This document shows positions 43,031-53,399 of a stretch of 64,000 nucleotides of DNA, piece after piece. The notes below the pieces were generated by a model that saw only the letters and a program-made list of their open reading frames with translations, did not search any database and had not been told where the DNA came from. A program made the position numbers and the translations under genes. Each line of letters opens with the position of its first letter. The first letter of the stretch is position 1. This stretch comes from Chenopodium formosanum (taxonomy: Eukaryota > Streptophyta > Magnoliopsida > Caryophyllales > Amaranthaceae), in NCBI GenBank assembly GCA_024500155.1, contig CM044874.1, forward strand, positions 44,924,384 to 44,988,383, given 5' to 3'.

Positions 43031-45163
43031 TCTTGCATCTACATATATTGAGTAATAATTCTTTGATAATCCACAATTTTAATTCAATTAGGAGGGAGAA
43101 TATTTAATTATGAGTCAATTGTTATATTAAATGTGATTTAACAATATAGAATCATTAAAGGTGTTTAATTTGCTCCATATTAACCATAATTTTGATCCGA
43201 ATTTGCCCTAACAAAATCGAAAAATTCGAACCCCTAGAACCCAAATTTCGAAATTTTCGAAATTTGAACCCTAATTTGTGAAATTCGTGTTTAAATTTTG
43301 ATTTAATTCGATGGTAATATGTTTAAGGAATTTGATCTATTTGATTACATGCTAAAATTATGAATTTTCATGGTCAAATTATTTAATTTAAGTGTTAAAT
43401 TAAATTGGGGATTAATTTCATCAAGAACCTTAATTTCAAAATTGAATATGATTTAATTTTGGAATTAATTGGACCACATAAAGTTTTAATTAATTTTAAC
43501 AAAAGTTGTTTTGATTAATTAAATAAATTTTAAAAAAAAAAATAAATAAAAAAAAAAGGAAAAACAGCAGCAGCACCGCGGCTGGGTGGCGCTGCCACGG
43601 TGGTGCCGCTGCTGGTGGTCCAAGAGGGAGGGGCGGGGCTGGGTCAGCAGCAAGGAGCAGCGCAGCAGTGCCGCAGCCTTGCGTGTGCTGCTGCTGCTCC
43701 TGTTCCTGCGCTACTGCAGGGGCAGCAGCCACCGTGGCCGGCTCCGGCTGGCCACACCACGGTGGCTGACGGTTCTTTTAAAAAAAAAAAAAAAAAAAAA
43801 TTTTTTAATTATTTTATTTTAGATAAAATCAGATTTTAAAATTTTAAAAGATAAGTTTAAATTTTGGAAAAGATAATTAACAAAGTAAAGTTGTTATTTT
43901 TGTTAAGTTTGGATAATTATGGAGCAAAAGATTCTATAAGGATAATAATTGATTAAATAATGTGATTATCTCATAATTATTTATGGATAATAATTGATTT
44001 AAAATATGTGATTGGCAAGTAATTAGGATAGAATTCCTAAATTAGTTAGGATAAACATGGAAAATAAATATGATTTATATTCCATAATTTCAAATAAGAT
44101 TTGATTCTATCTCATACCTAAATTAAAATATATGATATTTTATAATTGGTCATGATTAATATATGATATTATCTAATTACGGTAATTAATTAAAATATGA
44201 GATATTTATAGCCATGCACCTTTATTATGAACATTCGATGTTGTAGTTTAGGAAAGCATGATGAGTGATTTATTATATGGCACTTTATAATATATGATAT
44301 TGTTTATTGCTATATATAGACTAGTATGGCCCATAGATTCTAAAATACGATCTGCGCATCGTGAAGTATTTTTGTAATCTAAATACGGTCTGCGTACCGT
44401 TGAGTATTTTGTAATTTATTTTATTTTATTTAAGTAGTAGATAGAATAGAATAAATTTACAGGTTGCAGTTGATCCAAAAGCCAATGAAGTGAAGACCCA
44501 ATGGAGCAAGATGGATGAGGTCCATGAAGGTTCAAGTGGGAGCATTTTACTTTATTAGTTTTCTTAGGATTAAGGGGCCATACTATGTCATGTTTTATTG
44601 CATTAGTAGATTATGCATGTTTAGGTTTATTTATGTTGCTTGATGATGCGTTAGAGTTCACTATAAAATCACAACATAATAAATCTAGATCCCAGAAATA
44701 TTGATGCAGCTTTTCCAATTAAAAACCCGACGAAAACCTTGATCGTTTGTGATGGGTCGGCCCTCAGCAGAGCATCATAATATATCTTGGGGAAGTGGGG
44801 GTAGGACCGCATATCTACACTTTTAATTGGTTATATTCAACAGGGTTACCTAAAGCGTTTAGAACCTTGAAGCTAAGAGTAATAATTAAACATGTGATGG
44901 ATTAATTATTCAACCAAGAATTACAAAGAGTTGTAATCAGTAAAGAGTTTACTCACCTTGAAAATGTAATGGTTGATTGCAGGGCCTCACTCTGGTTAAT
45001 TATTGCACAAATAAAGGATCTTGGAATCATTTTATTCGATAGGGGTCAATTTAAAATTGGATAAAATGCTTTAAAGTTACCAATAAATTCTAATATTACC
45101 TATGGTACTTTAAAATTATTAAACATAATTATTGAATTTTGCCTCGTTTGTTTTTGTTTGTAG
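43031..45163 (+). other. long leader of the young copia
   Basis: About 2.1 kb lie between primer site and gag, unusually long for a copia element. Most of it is very AT-rich. A GC-rich island (43565-43772) with CAG/CTG runs and CCACGGTGG-type inverted words is bounded by A-rich tracts. Twin hairpins lie at 44343-44409. No convincing upstream protein was found; frames across the GC island are compositional. Confidence 0.7.
44343..44409 (+). promoter_or_regulatory. twin covarying hairpins in the leader
   Basis: Two 29-nt hairpins sit in direct repeat with a 38-bp period (44343-44371 and 44381-44409). Stem 1 is ACGAT/ATCGT with loop CTGCGC. Stem 2 is ACGGT/ACCGT with loop CTGCGT. Outer arms AAAT/ATTT can extend both. 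The A-T pair of one is a G-C pair in the other. Confidence 0.6.
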
Positions 45164-48100
45164 ATGAATAACTTATATGACAACACAGATTTACCAATGA
45201 AACTCAATTTAAGGCTTAATCTCAGAAACTACAGGCAATGGGAGGGCGAATTGAGAAATGTTCTCACAAGCTTCAAGCTTGATGCTCGCCTATATGTACC
45301 CGTTGAGAACAAGTGTGCTCCTGGTCAGGACCCTGAAATGCATGCAAAATTAGTTTTGGATGCAATAAAGGTCAAGAACCTAATACTGGAATCTATTCCA
45401 AACTGTTGGTACAATAGGTTCAAACGGTATGAGGTGACCAACTTATATCAATGTCTTCGTGCTATCTGTAGGGGTGGCATGGGGGCATTGGGTAGTGGAG
45501 GTGTCAACGATCCAAATGTAAGAGAGATCGTTAACTCGATCCCTCAGATTTACTATTCCTGGGCTGACAGTTTAAGGTATGAGACTTACCGGATTCATGG
45601 TAAGATAATGGCAAAGAAACTCTTGCCTGGTCAGTCTGTGAGGAACCATGTTAATGAATTGGTTGATATGATCAACCAAATGGATGTCCTCGGGAAACCG
45701 ATCGATGATGATTATGCACGTGACATTATTTTGTTCTCACTCCATGCTGGTTTTGACATTGTGAGACTTTCTCATAATGATGAAGGATCATCAGCGAATT
45801 TGATCAACATCTTACTTAACCATGCTGAGGAGTACCTGATAAGGAGAGATTGCCAGTGCTTCTATTGTGGTGGATGGCAAGTCCATACACCAGGGTGTCC
45901 CCATTATGCACCAGTGAAAACAGAAGGTAAGGTGTTACTTGATGTTTTTGTTGTAGAAATAAATCTTACTTCATCTTCCACTTGGGTATTCGATACCGGT
46001 TGTGGTGCTCATATCGTCAATGACGTGCAGGGCTTGAAAGGAAGTAGGAAGCTGGATCCAGGAGAAGTGACACTTCGAGTAGGAAATGGAGCAAAAGTTG
46101 CTACACTTGCTATTGGGAGTTATCATTTGAGACTACCTTCTGGATTAATTTTAGTACTTAATAACTGTTATTTCGTTCCCAGCATTACTAAAAACATTAT
46201 TTCAGTTCCAGTTTTAGATACTGAAGGTTTTTCATTTGAAATAAGAGACAAACGTTGTTTTATTTCGAAAGAAAACATGTTATATGCTAATGCTAGATTA
46301 ATTAATGGTTTGTATGTTTTGGAATATACAACTCATGTCTACAACATTGATCATAAAAAGCAGAAAACAGATGGTTCAAACCCAACTTACCTATGGCATT
46401 GTAGACTTGGACATATTAACCAAAAGCGCGTCCAAAAATTACATAAGGATGGACTCCTTTCTTCTTTTGATTATGAATCATTTGAAAACTGTGAGTCATG
46501 CTTGCTTGGGAAAATGACTAAGTCACCCTTTACGGGAATAGGTGAAAGAGCTAGTGATCTTTTGGGACTCATACATACAGATGTGTGTGGACCTATGAGT
46601 TCAAAAGCTAAGGGTGGATTTAGCTACTTCATAACTTTTACTGATGATTTAAGTAGATATGGTTATATTTACTTAATGAAGCACAAGTCGGAAGCCTTTG
46701 AAAAGTTCAAAGAATTCCAGAATGAAGTACAAAACCAACTTGGGAAGACAATTAAGGCATTACGATCCGATCGTGGTGGCGAATATTTAACCCAAGAATT
46801 TGATGAACATCTGATTAATTGTGGAATACTTTCACAATTAACTCCTCCAGGGACACCTCAATTAAATGGAGTGTCAGAAAGGAGAAATAGGACTCTACTA
46901 GATATGGTTAGGTCCATGATGAGCTTTACTGATCTTCCCATATCTTTTTGGGGATATGCATTAGAAGCAGCTTCCAGAGTACTAAACAGAAGCCCATCCA
47001 AAGCAGTTGAGAAGACACCATATGAGTTATGGAAAGGAAAAGTTCCAAATTTGTCTTATCTCAAGATTTGGGGATGTGAAGTCTATGTAAAACGTTTACA
47101 AGGCGATAAACTACACCCTAAATCAGACAAATGTTTCTTTGTGGGCTACCCCAAAGAAACGAGAGGGTATTACTTCTACAATCGCGAAGATAACAAAGTG
47201 TTTGTTGCTCGCGATAGTGTCTTTCTAGAAAAGGAATTTCTATCTAGAAAGCCAAGTGGGAGTAAAGTGGTTCTCGAAGAAATTCGAGACGAGCAACAAA
47301 TGGATGTGGATAACACCACATCAGAGGCGAGGGCGCATGAAACGATTAATCATGCGTCGGAGCAAGCTAATTCCACCAGCGAGACTCCTATCGCCCCACT
47401 TGAATCTAATTCATGCGAAAATCTTCAAGGAGTTGGAGAGAAAATTTCTATTGTTGCTCCTACCCCACGTAGGTCTGACAGAATCAGAAACAAACAGTTT
47501 GTCGATGTTCTGTTAACTGAGGATTCTGAAATCTTCTTATTGGAGAATGAGGAACCCACAACCTACAAGCAAGCTTTGGTGAGCCCCAACTCAGATAAAT
47601 GGCTTGAGGCCATGAAATCCGAAATGGAGTCAATGTCTGAAAATAAAGTGTGGACCCTAGTTGACTTGCCTAAAGGGGTAAAACCCATTGGTTGCAAATG
47701 GGTCTACAAGATTAAAACAGACAAGGATGGAAATGCCTACATCCATAAAGCAAGACTAGTTGCAAAAGGGTTCAGACAGATTCATGGTATTGACTATGAT
47801 GAAACTTTTTCCCCGGTAGCAATGCTTAAGTCCATTCGGATTCTTCTAGCGATTGCCGCATTCTTCGATTACGAGATATGGCAGCTGGATGTCAAGACCG
47901 CCTTCTTGAATGGGTTCTTGAAGGAGGAAGTGTATATGACACAACCTGAGGGTTTTGAAGATCCAGAAAATCCTAGAAAGGTGTGCAAGCTTGAGAAATC
48001 CATATATGGATTGAAGCAGGCATCCAGGAGTTGGAATCTTCGTTTTGATGAAGCGATCAAAAGGTTTGATTTTGTCAAAAGTGAAGAGGAACCTTGTGTA

Positions 48101-49123
48101 TACAAGAAGTTTAGTGGGAGCAGCATAATTTTCTTAGTCTTGTATGTAGATGACATACTTCTCATGGGAAATGACATACCAATGCTTGAGTCAGTCAAGG
48201 AATGGTTGAAGAGTTGTTTTTCCATGAAAGACTTAGGTGAAGCTGAGTACATTTTGGGAATCAAAATCCATCGAGACAGGTCTCGAAGGATGATTGGACT
48301 AAGTCAAGAAACTTATATTGATAAGGTTCTTGACAGGTTCGAGATGACAAACTCCAAGAGAGGTAATCTCCCCATGTCCCATGGCATTACGCTCAGTAAA
48401 TCTCACGGCCCGGTTACGCCAGATGAGATGAGACGTATGGCTATCATTCCTTATGCTTCTGCAATAGGATCGATAATGTATGCCATGATTTGTACAAGGC
48501 CGGATGTTGCATATGCTTTAAGCATGTGCAGCAGGTTTCAGGCAAATCCAGGTGAAGCACACTGGACAGCTGCCAAGAACATCCTTAAGTACTTGAGAAG
48601 GACGAAAGGAATGTTTCTAGTGTATGGTGGCGAGGATGAGTTGGTTGTCAATGGTTATACGGATGCGAGTTTCCAAACAGACAGGGATGACTTCAGATCC
48701 CAATCTGGATATATTTTCTGTCTGAATGGAGGAGCAGTGAGCTGGAAGAGTTCGAAGCAAAGCACTGTCGCAGACTCTACAACAGAATCAGAGTATTTGG
48801 CTGCTGTTGAAGCAGCCAAGGAAGCTGTTTGGATAAAGAAGTTCTTGACTGAGCTGGATATTGTACCAAGTTCTCAAAAGGGTATCGAGATATATTGTGA
48901 CAATAATGGAGCTATTGCTCAATCCAAGGAAGCTCGGTCACACTTCAAATCCAAACATGTAGAGAGGAAGTTTCACCTCATACGAGAGATCGTTGACAGA
49001 GGAGATGTCAAGATGAGCAAAATTCACACGGATGAGAACATCGCTGATCCGCTTACTAAACCCCTTCCAATGCACAAGCATGAGAAGCATACTAGTGCAA
49101 CTGGATTGAAGCGAATGGTGTAA
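45164..49123 (+). CDS. gag-pol: Gag-Pol polyprotein, Ty1/copia
   Basis: One open frame of 1319 codons encodes the whole polyprotein in copia order. Gag (about 1-228) ends in a Cys/His motif C232-x2-C235-x5-H241-x3-C245, a variant of the usual C-x2-C-x4-H-x4-C knuckle. Protease has its active site at D277-T-G. Integrase has the zinc-binding start W411-H412..H with C..C in CESCLLGK, then catalytic D473, D536 and E572 with the typical 35-residue spacing. RT has SIRILLAIAA, QLDVKTAFLNG and the Y994-V-D-D997 box. RNase H has D1167, E1210 and D1246. The copia-typical integrase/RT linker (800s) is present and the end (IADPLTKPLP) is normal. No stop or frameshift interrupts it, so all enzymes for cytoplasmic particle assembly, cDNA synthesis and nuclear integration may be made. 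The ATG at 45164 is the first in frame before the gag fold. The copia lineage was not determined. Confidence 0.95.
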   Translation: MNNLYDNTDLPMKLNLRLNLRNYRQWEGELRNVLTSFKLDARLYVPVENKCAPGQDPEMHAKLVLDAIKVKNLILESIPNCWYNRFKRYEVTNLYQCLRAICRGGMGALGSGGVNDPNVREIVNSIPQIYYSWADSLRYETYRIHGKIMAKKLLPGQSVRNHVNELVDMINQMDVLGKPIDDDYARDIILFSLHAGFDIVRLSHNDEGSSANLINILLNHAEEYLIRRDCQCFYCGGWQVHTPGCPHYAPVKTEGKVLLDVFVVEINLTSSSTWVFDTGCGAHIVNDVQGLKGSRKLDPGEVTLRVGNGAKVATLAIGSYHLRLPSGLILVLNNCYFVPSITKNIISVPVLDTEGFSFEIRDKRCFISKENMLYANARLINGLYVLEYTTHVYNIDHKKQKTDGSNPTYLWHCRLGHINQKRVQKLHKDGLLSSFDYESFENCESCLLGKMTKSPFTGIGERASDLLGLIHTDVCGPMSSKAKGGFSYFITFTDDLSRYGYIYLMKHKSEAFEKFKEFQNEVQNQLGKTIKALRSDRGGEYLTQEFDEHLINCGILSQLTPPGTPQLNGVSERRNRTLLDMVRSMMSFTDLPISFWGYALEAASRVLNRSPSKAVEKTPYELWKGKVPNLSYLKIWGCEVYVKRLQGDKLHPKSDKCFFVGYPKETRGYYFYNREDNKVFVARDSVFLEKEFLSRKPSGSKVVLEEIRDEQQMDVDNTTSEARAHETINHASEQANSTSETPIAPLESNSCENLQGVGEKISIVAPTPRRSDRIRNKQFVDVLLTEDSEIFLLENEEPTTYKQALVSPNSDKWLEAMKSEMESMSENKVWTLVDLPKGVKPIGCKWVYKIKTDKDGNAYIHKARLVAKGFRQIHGIDYDETFSPVAMLKSIRILLAIAAFFDYEIWQLDVKTAFLNGFLKEEVYMTQPEGFEDPENPRKVCKLEKSIYGLKQASRSWNLRFDEAIKRFDFVKSEEEPCVYKKFSGSSIIFLVLYVDDILLMGNDIPMLESVKEWLKSCFSMKDLGEAEYILGIKIHRDRSRRMIGLSQETYIDKVLDRFEMTNSKRGNLPMSHGITLSKSHGPVTPDEMRRMAIIPYASAIGSIMYAMICTRPDVAYALSMCSRFQANPGEAHWTAAKNILKYLRRTKGMFLVYGGEDELVVNGYTDASFQTDRDDFRSQSGYIFCLNGGAVSWKSSKQSTVADSTTESEYLAAVEAAKEAVWIKKFLTELDIVPSSQKGIEIYCDNNGAIAQSKEARSHFKSKHVERKFHLIREIVDRGDVKMSKIHTDENIADPLTKPLPMHKHEKHTSATGLKRMV

Positions 49124-49952
49124 TTAGGAATTGTTTTTGTTTTGAGAAAACAAATTACATATGTAATACATTTATTTGCAGAATTATGTTTAATTGGAAA
49201 TTATTTTCTTCTCTTATTTAATTGTGGTTTCAAAATTAAGTGAAATGTCCAAAAATAATTGTGGATTGATGGGCTCATCAGGTTGTGCATTCGATGCAGA
49301 CCTGGTGTATGAAACCCCACAGGTGAACAGATCCATATATTATTTAAGTTCCTAGTTCGAAATCATTAAAGTGGACATAAATGATTTCAATGAATGGACT
49401 AGCATGTAAGATTGATTGGATAGCTCGGTTTCATGGGCTATAGGAGCATAGTGATAAAGCTCGGTCAATCACATGGATATGCATGAATGATGCAGGATCG
49501 AACTATAGACCAAACTTTGAAGTTCAAGTATAAGACTTCCGGATATATTAGTGGATTCCTTTGACATGAGTGGAACATTGATTCCATTCAATGGATGATG
49601 TAACTGTGGTACATTCAAACGTCTGCCCGTAACTGGAGATTATAAAGGGTGTTTCCTGGTTATTTCAGAAATTGAGTGGGAGCTTTGGTTGCCACAAGAT
49701 TGGATAGAGTCTACCTATTAAATTAGGAATGTGTCATGTTTTGGCCTCTTGAAGAGGGAGAATTCAGAAAATGCATGGCCGTGCTCAAATGTGTTACATA
49801 GTAAACATTTGTTTTGTAATTCTAACTCAGATTTCAAGAAACGATTTGTGGATTAGTATAGATTAGCATGAGATGCAATCATATTATCAAATCGACACAA
49901 AGCGACTTAAGGAATTTGAATATTGCGCACTTGTCTCAGACAAGTGGGAGAT
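49124..49952 (+). other. 3' non-coding region and polypurine tract of the young copia
   Basis: 829 bp without coding. A hairpin at 49280-49303 pairs AGGT..TGCAT with ATGCA..ACCT. At the end, CACTTGTC-TCA-GACAAGTG (49928-49946) encloses the start of the polypurine tract CAAGTGGGAGAT (49941-49952), which abuts the 3' LTR. Confidence 0.75.
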
Positions 49953-50738
49953 TGAAGGAATTGTGTCTTCGATAAGTGCAATTACTAGATATATCAAGGA
50001 TCACTATTATGGAGATAATAAGTTCATTCTATTGGGGCGTCATCATCTGTTGCTAGACTATGAGAGATGATCTTTGGACTAGTCAAATAGCCCAAAGCCC
50101 TTTAGAGTGGATCCTATGTTGGTCACACACAAGGGTATTGGGTTAAAGCAAGTTAGAGGCCCATTTATGGGCCTCATGAGCAATCAATTAGTCATAAGCT
50201 TGAGTGGGCTAAGTATAGTTTGAGTAGGAATAGAAGTGGGCTTGGAATTGGACTTGGGCTATTATTTAGAGATGGGATCTATAAATAATAGCCTTGCCTA
50301 GGGTTGGTGATAAGTCACAATTAACATTACAGTAAATTGTGAAACAAGCAACCACCATCCAAAGACCCTCTTCCTCTCTCTCTCTCACGCCACCTCTCTC
50401 TCACCTCCCCTCACGTCCGGCCACCCTAGTGGCCCTCGTGGTGTTGCACGGTGTTCCTTGCCTAGTTGATTGTTCTTCCATCTCCGTAGAAGATCGATAG
50501 AAGTGTTCTCTCGAGACTAACTAGCATTAGTGGAGGCTTTAATCCGTGCCCGTGGACTGAATAGAGGAATCACGTTTGAGGTTCTTTATCTCCCCATTGT
50601 TCTTGCTCGATCATCGTGGAATCACGCTTCAAAGGTATAATTCTTACTTCTTTATGTGTTATGCATGAGATCCTTGGTTTGGTGCTATATGAATATGATT
50701 CATGTTAATTCCGCATTTAGTACCTATAATCTCCTACA
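49953..50738 (+). repeat. 3' LTR of the young copia
   Basis: 786 bp, the same length and ends as the 5' LTR, with two differences noted by eye (a G/A and a T/G). Followed by CACTA. Confidence 0.95.
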
Positions 50739-50743
50739 CACTA
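50739..50743 (+). repeat. target site duplication of the young copia, right
   Basis: CACTA, identical to 42224-42228. Confidence 0.95.
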
Positions 50744-51620
50744 TTCCTTTTAATGTCCCACTTGTCCTTCCGGACAAGTGCGCATTTAGTGTACAACCCT
50801 TTTTTATGTCGCTTAATGTCTCTTCATGAACTATAAGGTAAGATTAATATGTCATCCTTATTATGTCCCGAAGTGCTTCTCGATTCCGAGTCCGACTGCT
50901 AAAAAACGAGTGATTTCTGAAATCTATCCGAGCATGACCATGCATTTTCACAGTCTCGCTCTACGAGAGGCCCTTGTATACAACAAAGACATCTTCCCTA
51001 TTATAGTAGGGGAACATTCCCAGTCTTGTAATGTAGTTCCTTTTATTGAGAGGACCGAGTGTTGCCTTTATAATCCCCTATTACGGTAGACATTTGACAA
51101 CATAAAAGCGAACTAGTACTTGAACAAGAGAAATCACAATACTCATGGTCGAAGAAATAGGTTCCGATAGCAATAATGAGAAATATACTTATGACGTTTT
51201 AATTTCTTAAAGAATTCTGATAGGTCTATCCAGTATGGTTCTAAACCAATACTTGTGGAAATGATTTATGACAATCATATCCTTGTAGCACAAGCAAAGG
51301 TGCTATAAATAAGACTACACACTAATCTCAACTGGTCATTAATCCTCCATCGTTTAAATGACCTCGATTAGGGATTATTTTCGATTATAATATTAAACGT
51401 TCACTTAACAAGTGTTTCTTTACCAAGACTGGTCTTGATACCCTATTTTGAATATTCCAAGAATCGATTGGACTCATTATTTAATCCTAAACCACAATTA
51501 AATAGCAAACGGAGATATAAAAATATTACATGAAATTTATATTACTCAAAAACTTGAATGGTTTTTCTTAGTGTCTTACATTAAATGTTCAAAATTTAAA
51601 TAAAACACTAAAAAAGGAAA
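50744..51620 (-). other. 3' non-coding region of the old copia
   Basis: This follows the RNase H stop on the minus strand. Close to the LTR, CACTTGTCC-GGAA-GGACAAGTG (50780-50759) again includes the start of a polypurine tract (GGACAAGTGGGA). The sequence between is AT-rich with no coding function. Confidence 0.65.
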
Positions 51621-53200
51621 TCAAAGCAAGCCTCCTACATGCCATATTCCCATTGCCTCAATGTTCTTGTTGTGCTTCACTTGAGGCAAAGGTTTAGTAA
51701 GTGGATCGACTACATTGTCATCTGTTCCAACTTTGCAAATTCTGATTTCACCTTTTGATTTCCATTCTCGAATCATGTGAAACCGCCGTTTGACATGTTT
51801 GACTTTCTGATGTTCCCTTGGCTCTCTGGCCTGAGCAAAAGCTCCATTGTTGTCACAATAAAGGGCTATTAGACCCTTTATGGAGGGTACAACATCAAGT
51901 TCACCAATGAACTTACGAATCCAAACAGCCTCCTTAACCGCTTCAGCAGCTGCTAAGTACCCGACTTCAGTCGAAGAATCTGCAGTTGTACTCTGCTTGG
52001 CACTCTTCCAATTGAACGCTCCTCCATTTTGACAGAACACATATACAAATTGTGATTTGAAACTGTCTCTATCTGTCTACAAGCTCGCGTCGGTATAACC
52101 TTCAACAACTAATTCCTCTAAACCATCATTTACAAGGAATTTATCCTTGTTCCTTTTCAAGTACTTTAGGATATTCTTAGCCGTAGTCCAACGGGCCTCT
52201 CCTTGATCTGATTGGTAACGGCTCGTGGCACTCAATGCATACAATACATTTGGCCTAGTACATATCATGACATACATCATCGATCCAATAGGCGAAGCAT
52301 ATGGAATCAGATTCATTCTTTCCCGCTCATCAAGTTTCTGTGGACATTAAATGTAACATTGGAAGGTGACCTCTCTTTGCCTCCTCCATGCCAAATCGAG
52401 AAAGTAACTTATCAATATTAGTACTTTGACTCAATCTAATCATCCTTTTTGATCTATCCCTATAGATCTTGATGCCTAGTATGTACTGAGCCTCTCCTAA
52501 GTCTTTCATTGAGAAGCATTTTCCAAGCCAGGCCTTTTCAGATTCTAACAATGGAATGATGTTTCCAATGAGCAATATGTCATCGACATACAAGACTAAG
52601 TAGGCAATGTCACTCCCAGTGACCTTCTTGTAAACACAAGATTCATCTGGATTCTTGATAAAACCAAACTAACCGATGGCTTCATCGAATAGCATATTCT
52701 AACTTCTGATAGCTTGCTTTAGTCCATAAAAGGACTTCTTAAGCTTACAAACATTCCTAGCATTGTTTTGGTCAACAAAACCTTTAGGCTATGTCATGTA
52801 CACAGTTCCAAAATACCATTTAAGAAGGCGGTTTTGATGTACATATGTCATATTTCATAGTTATAATATGCAGCAATCGCTAAGAGATCCGAACACATTT
52901 AAGCATTGCGACTGGTGAAAAGGTTTCATTGTAATAAATACCATGAACTTATCTCTAACCTTTTACCACCAATCTAGCTTTGTAAATGAATACATTTGCA
53001 TCTTTGTCTATTTTCATCTTGAAAATCCACTTACAACCGATAGGTGTACAACCTTAAGGTAAGTCGACCAAGTCCCAGATTTGATTTTCAAACATGGAAT
53101 CCATTTCAGATCTCATGGCTTCATGCCATTTAGCAGAGTCGATGCTTGCCATCTCTTGCTTGTAGGTTGTTGGTTCATCTCCATCCATAATCAGGATGTC
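51621..53200 (-). pseudogene. pol: RT and RNase H of the old copia, unit 1
   Basis: Minus-strand pieces: the RT palm with YVDDILLIGNIIPLLESEKA (about 52590), IPYASPIGSMMYVMICTRPN (about 52310), then RNase H with VEGYTDAS (52085), TTADSSTEVGYLAAAEAVKE and LYCDNNGAFAQAREPREHQK, ending in EAMGIWHVGGLL with a stop at 51621. The first RT part (53200-52600) is present but broken by stops. About 20 bp are missing near 52345 compared with unit 2. In RNase H the usual TESEY Glu is TEVGY, a loss of the catalytic residue. Not functional. Confidence 0.8.
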
Positions 53201-53399
53201 TTCTTAGATCTCGGTTAATACTAAACCAAAATATCTATCAGGTTGAGATCTCGGCCTTATAGACCTAAATAGGGTAATAGATCGAGCATTTGCATTGTCG
53301 GTTTGAATTTGCACATTTGGAACATTTTGACCTTTGTAAATAGATGCTCACGAACTTCGTCAACTTCAATTTTCCTCCCACTTGTCATTTTGGAAAGGT

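Larger units (their letters stand above)
42229..50738 (+). mobile_element. young, apparently intact Ty1/copia retrotransposon
   Basis: The element has every expected part: a 786-bp 5' LTR, an initiator-Met primer site, a 2.1 kb leader, an uninterrupted 1319-codon gag-pol, a polypurine tract and a 786-bp 3' LTR, between perfect CACTA target duplications. Reading the two LTRs side by side I find two differences (near 42609 against 50333, and near 42972 against 50696). It lies inside the old copia element, consistent with its youth. It is the only element in the window that could be active. Confidence 0.95.

Noticed and set aside
43496..43839. Ala/Gln- and Arg-rich ORFs in the copia leader
   Set aside because: Frames on both strands across a CAG/GC-rich island reflect base composition, not coding.
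47869..48264. 131-codon minus-strand ORF
   Set aside because: It is antisense to the RT part of the intact copia gag-pol, a mirror of strong coding bias.
42224..50743. CACTA at both ends suggesting a CACTA DNA transposon
   Set aside because: CACTA is here a 5-bp direct target duplication outside two LTRs, not an inverted terminal motif.
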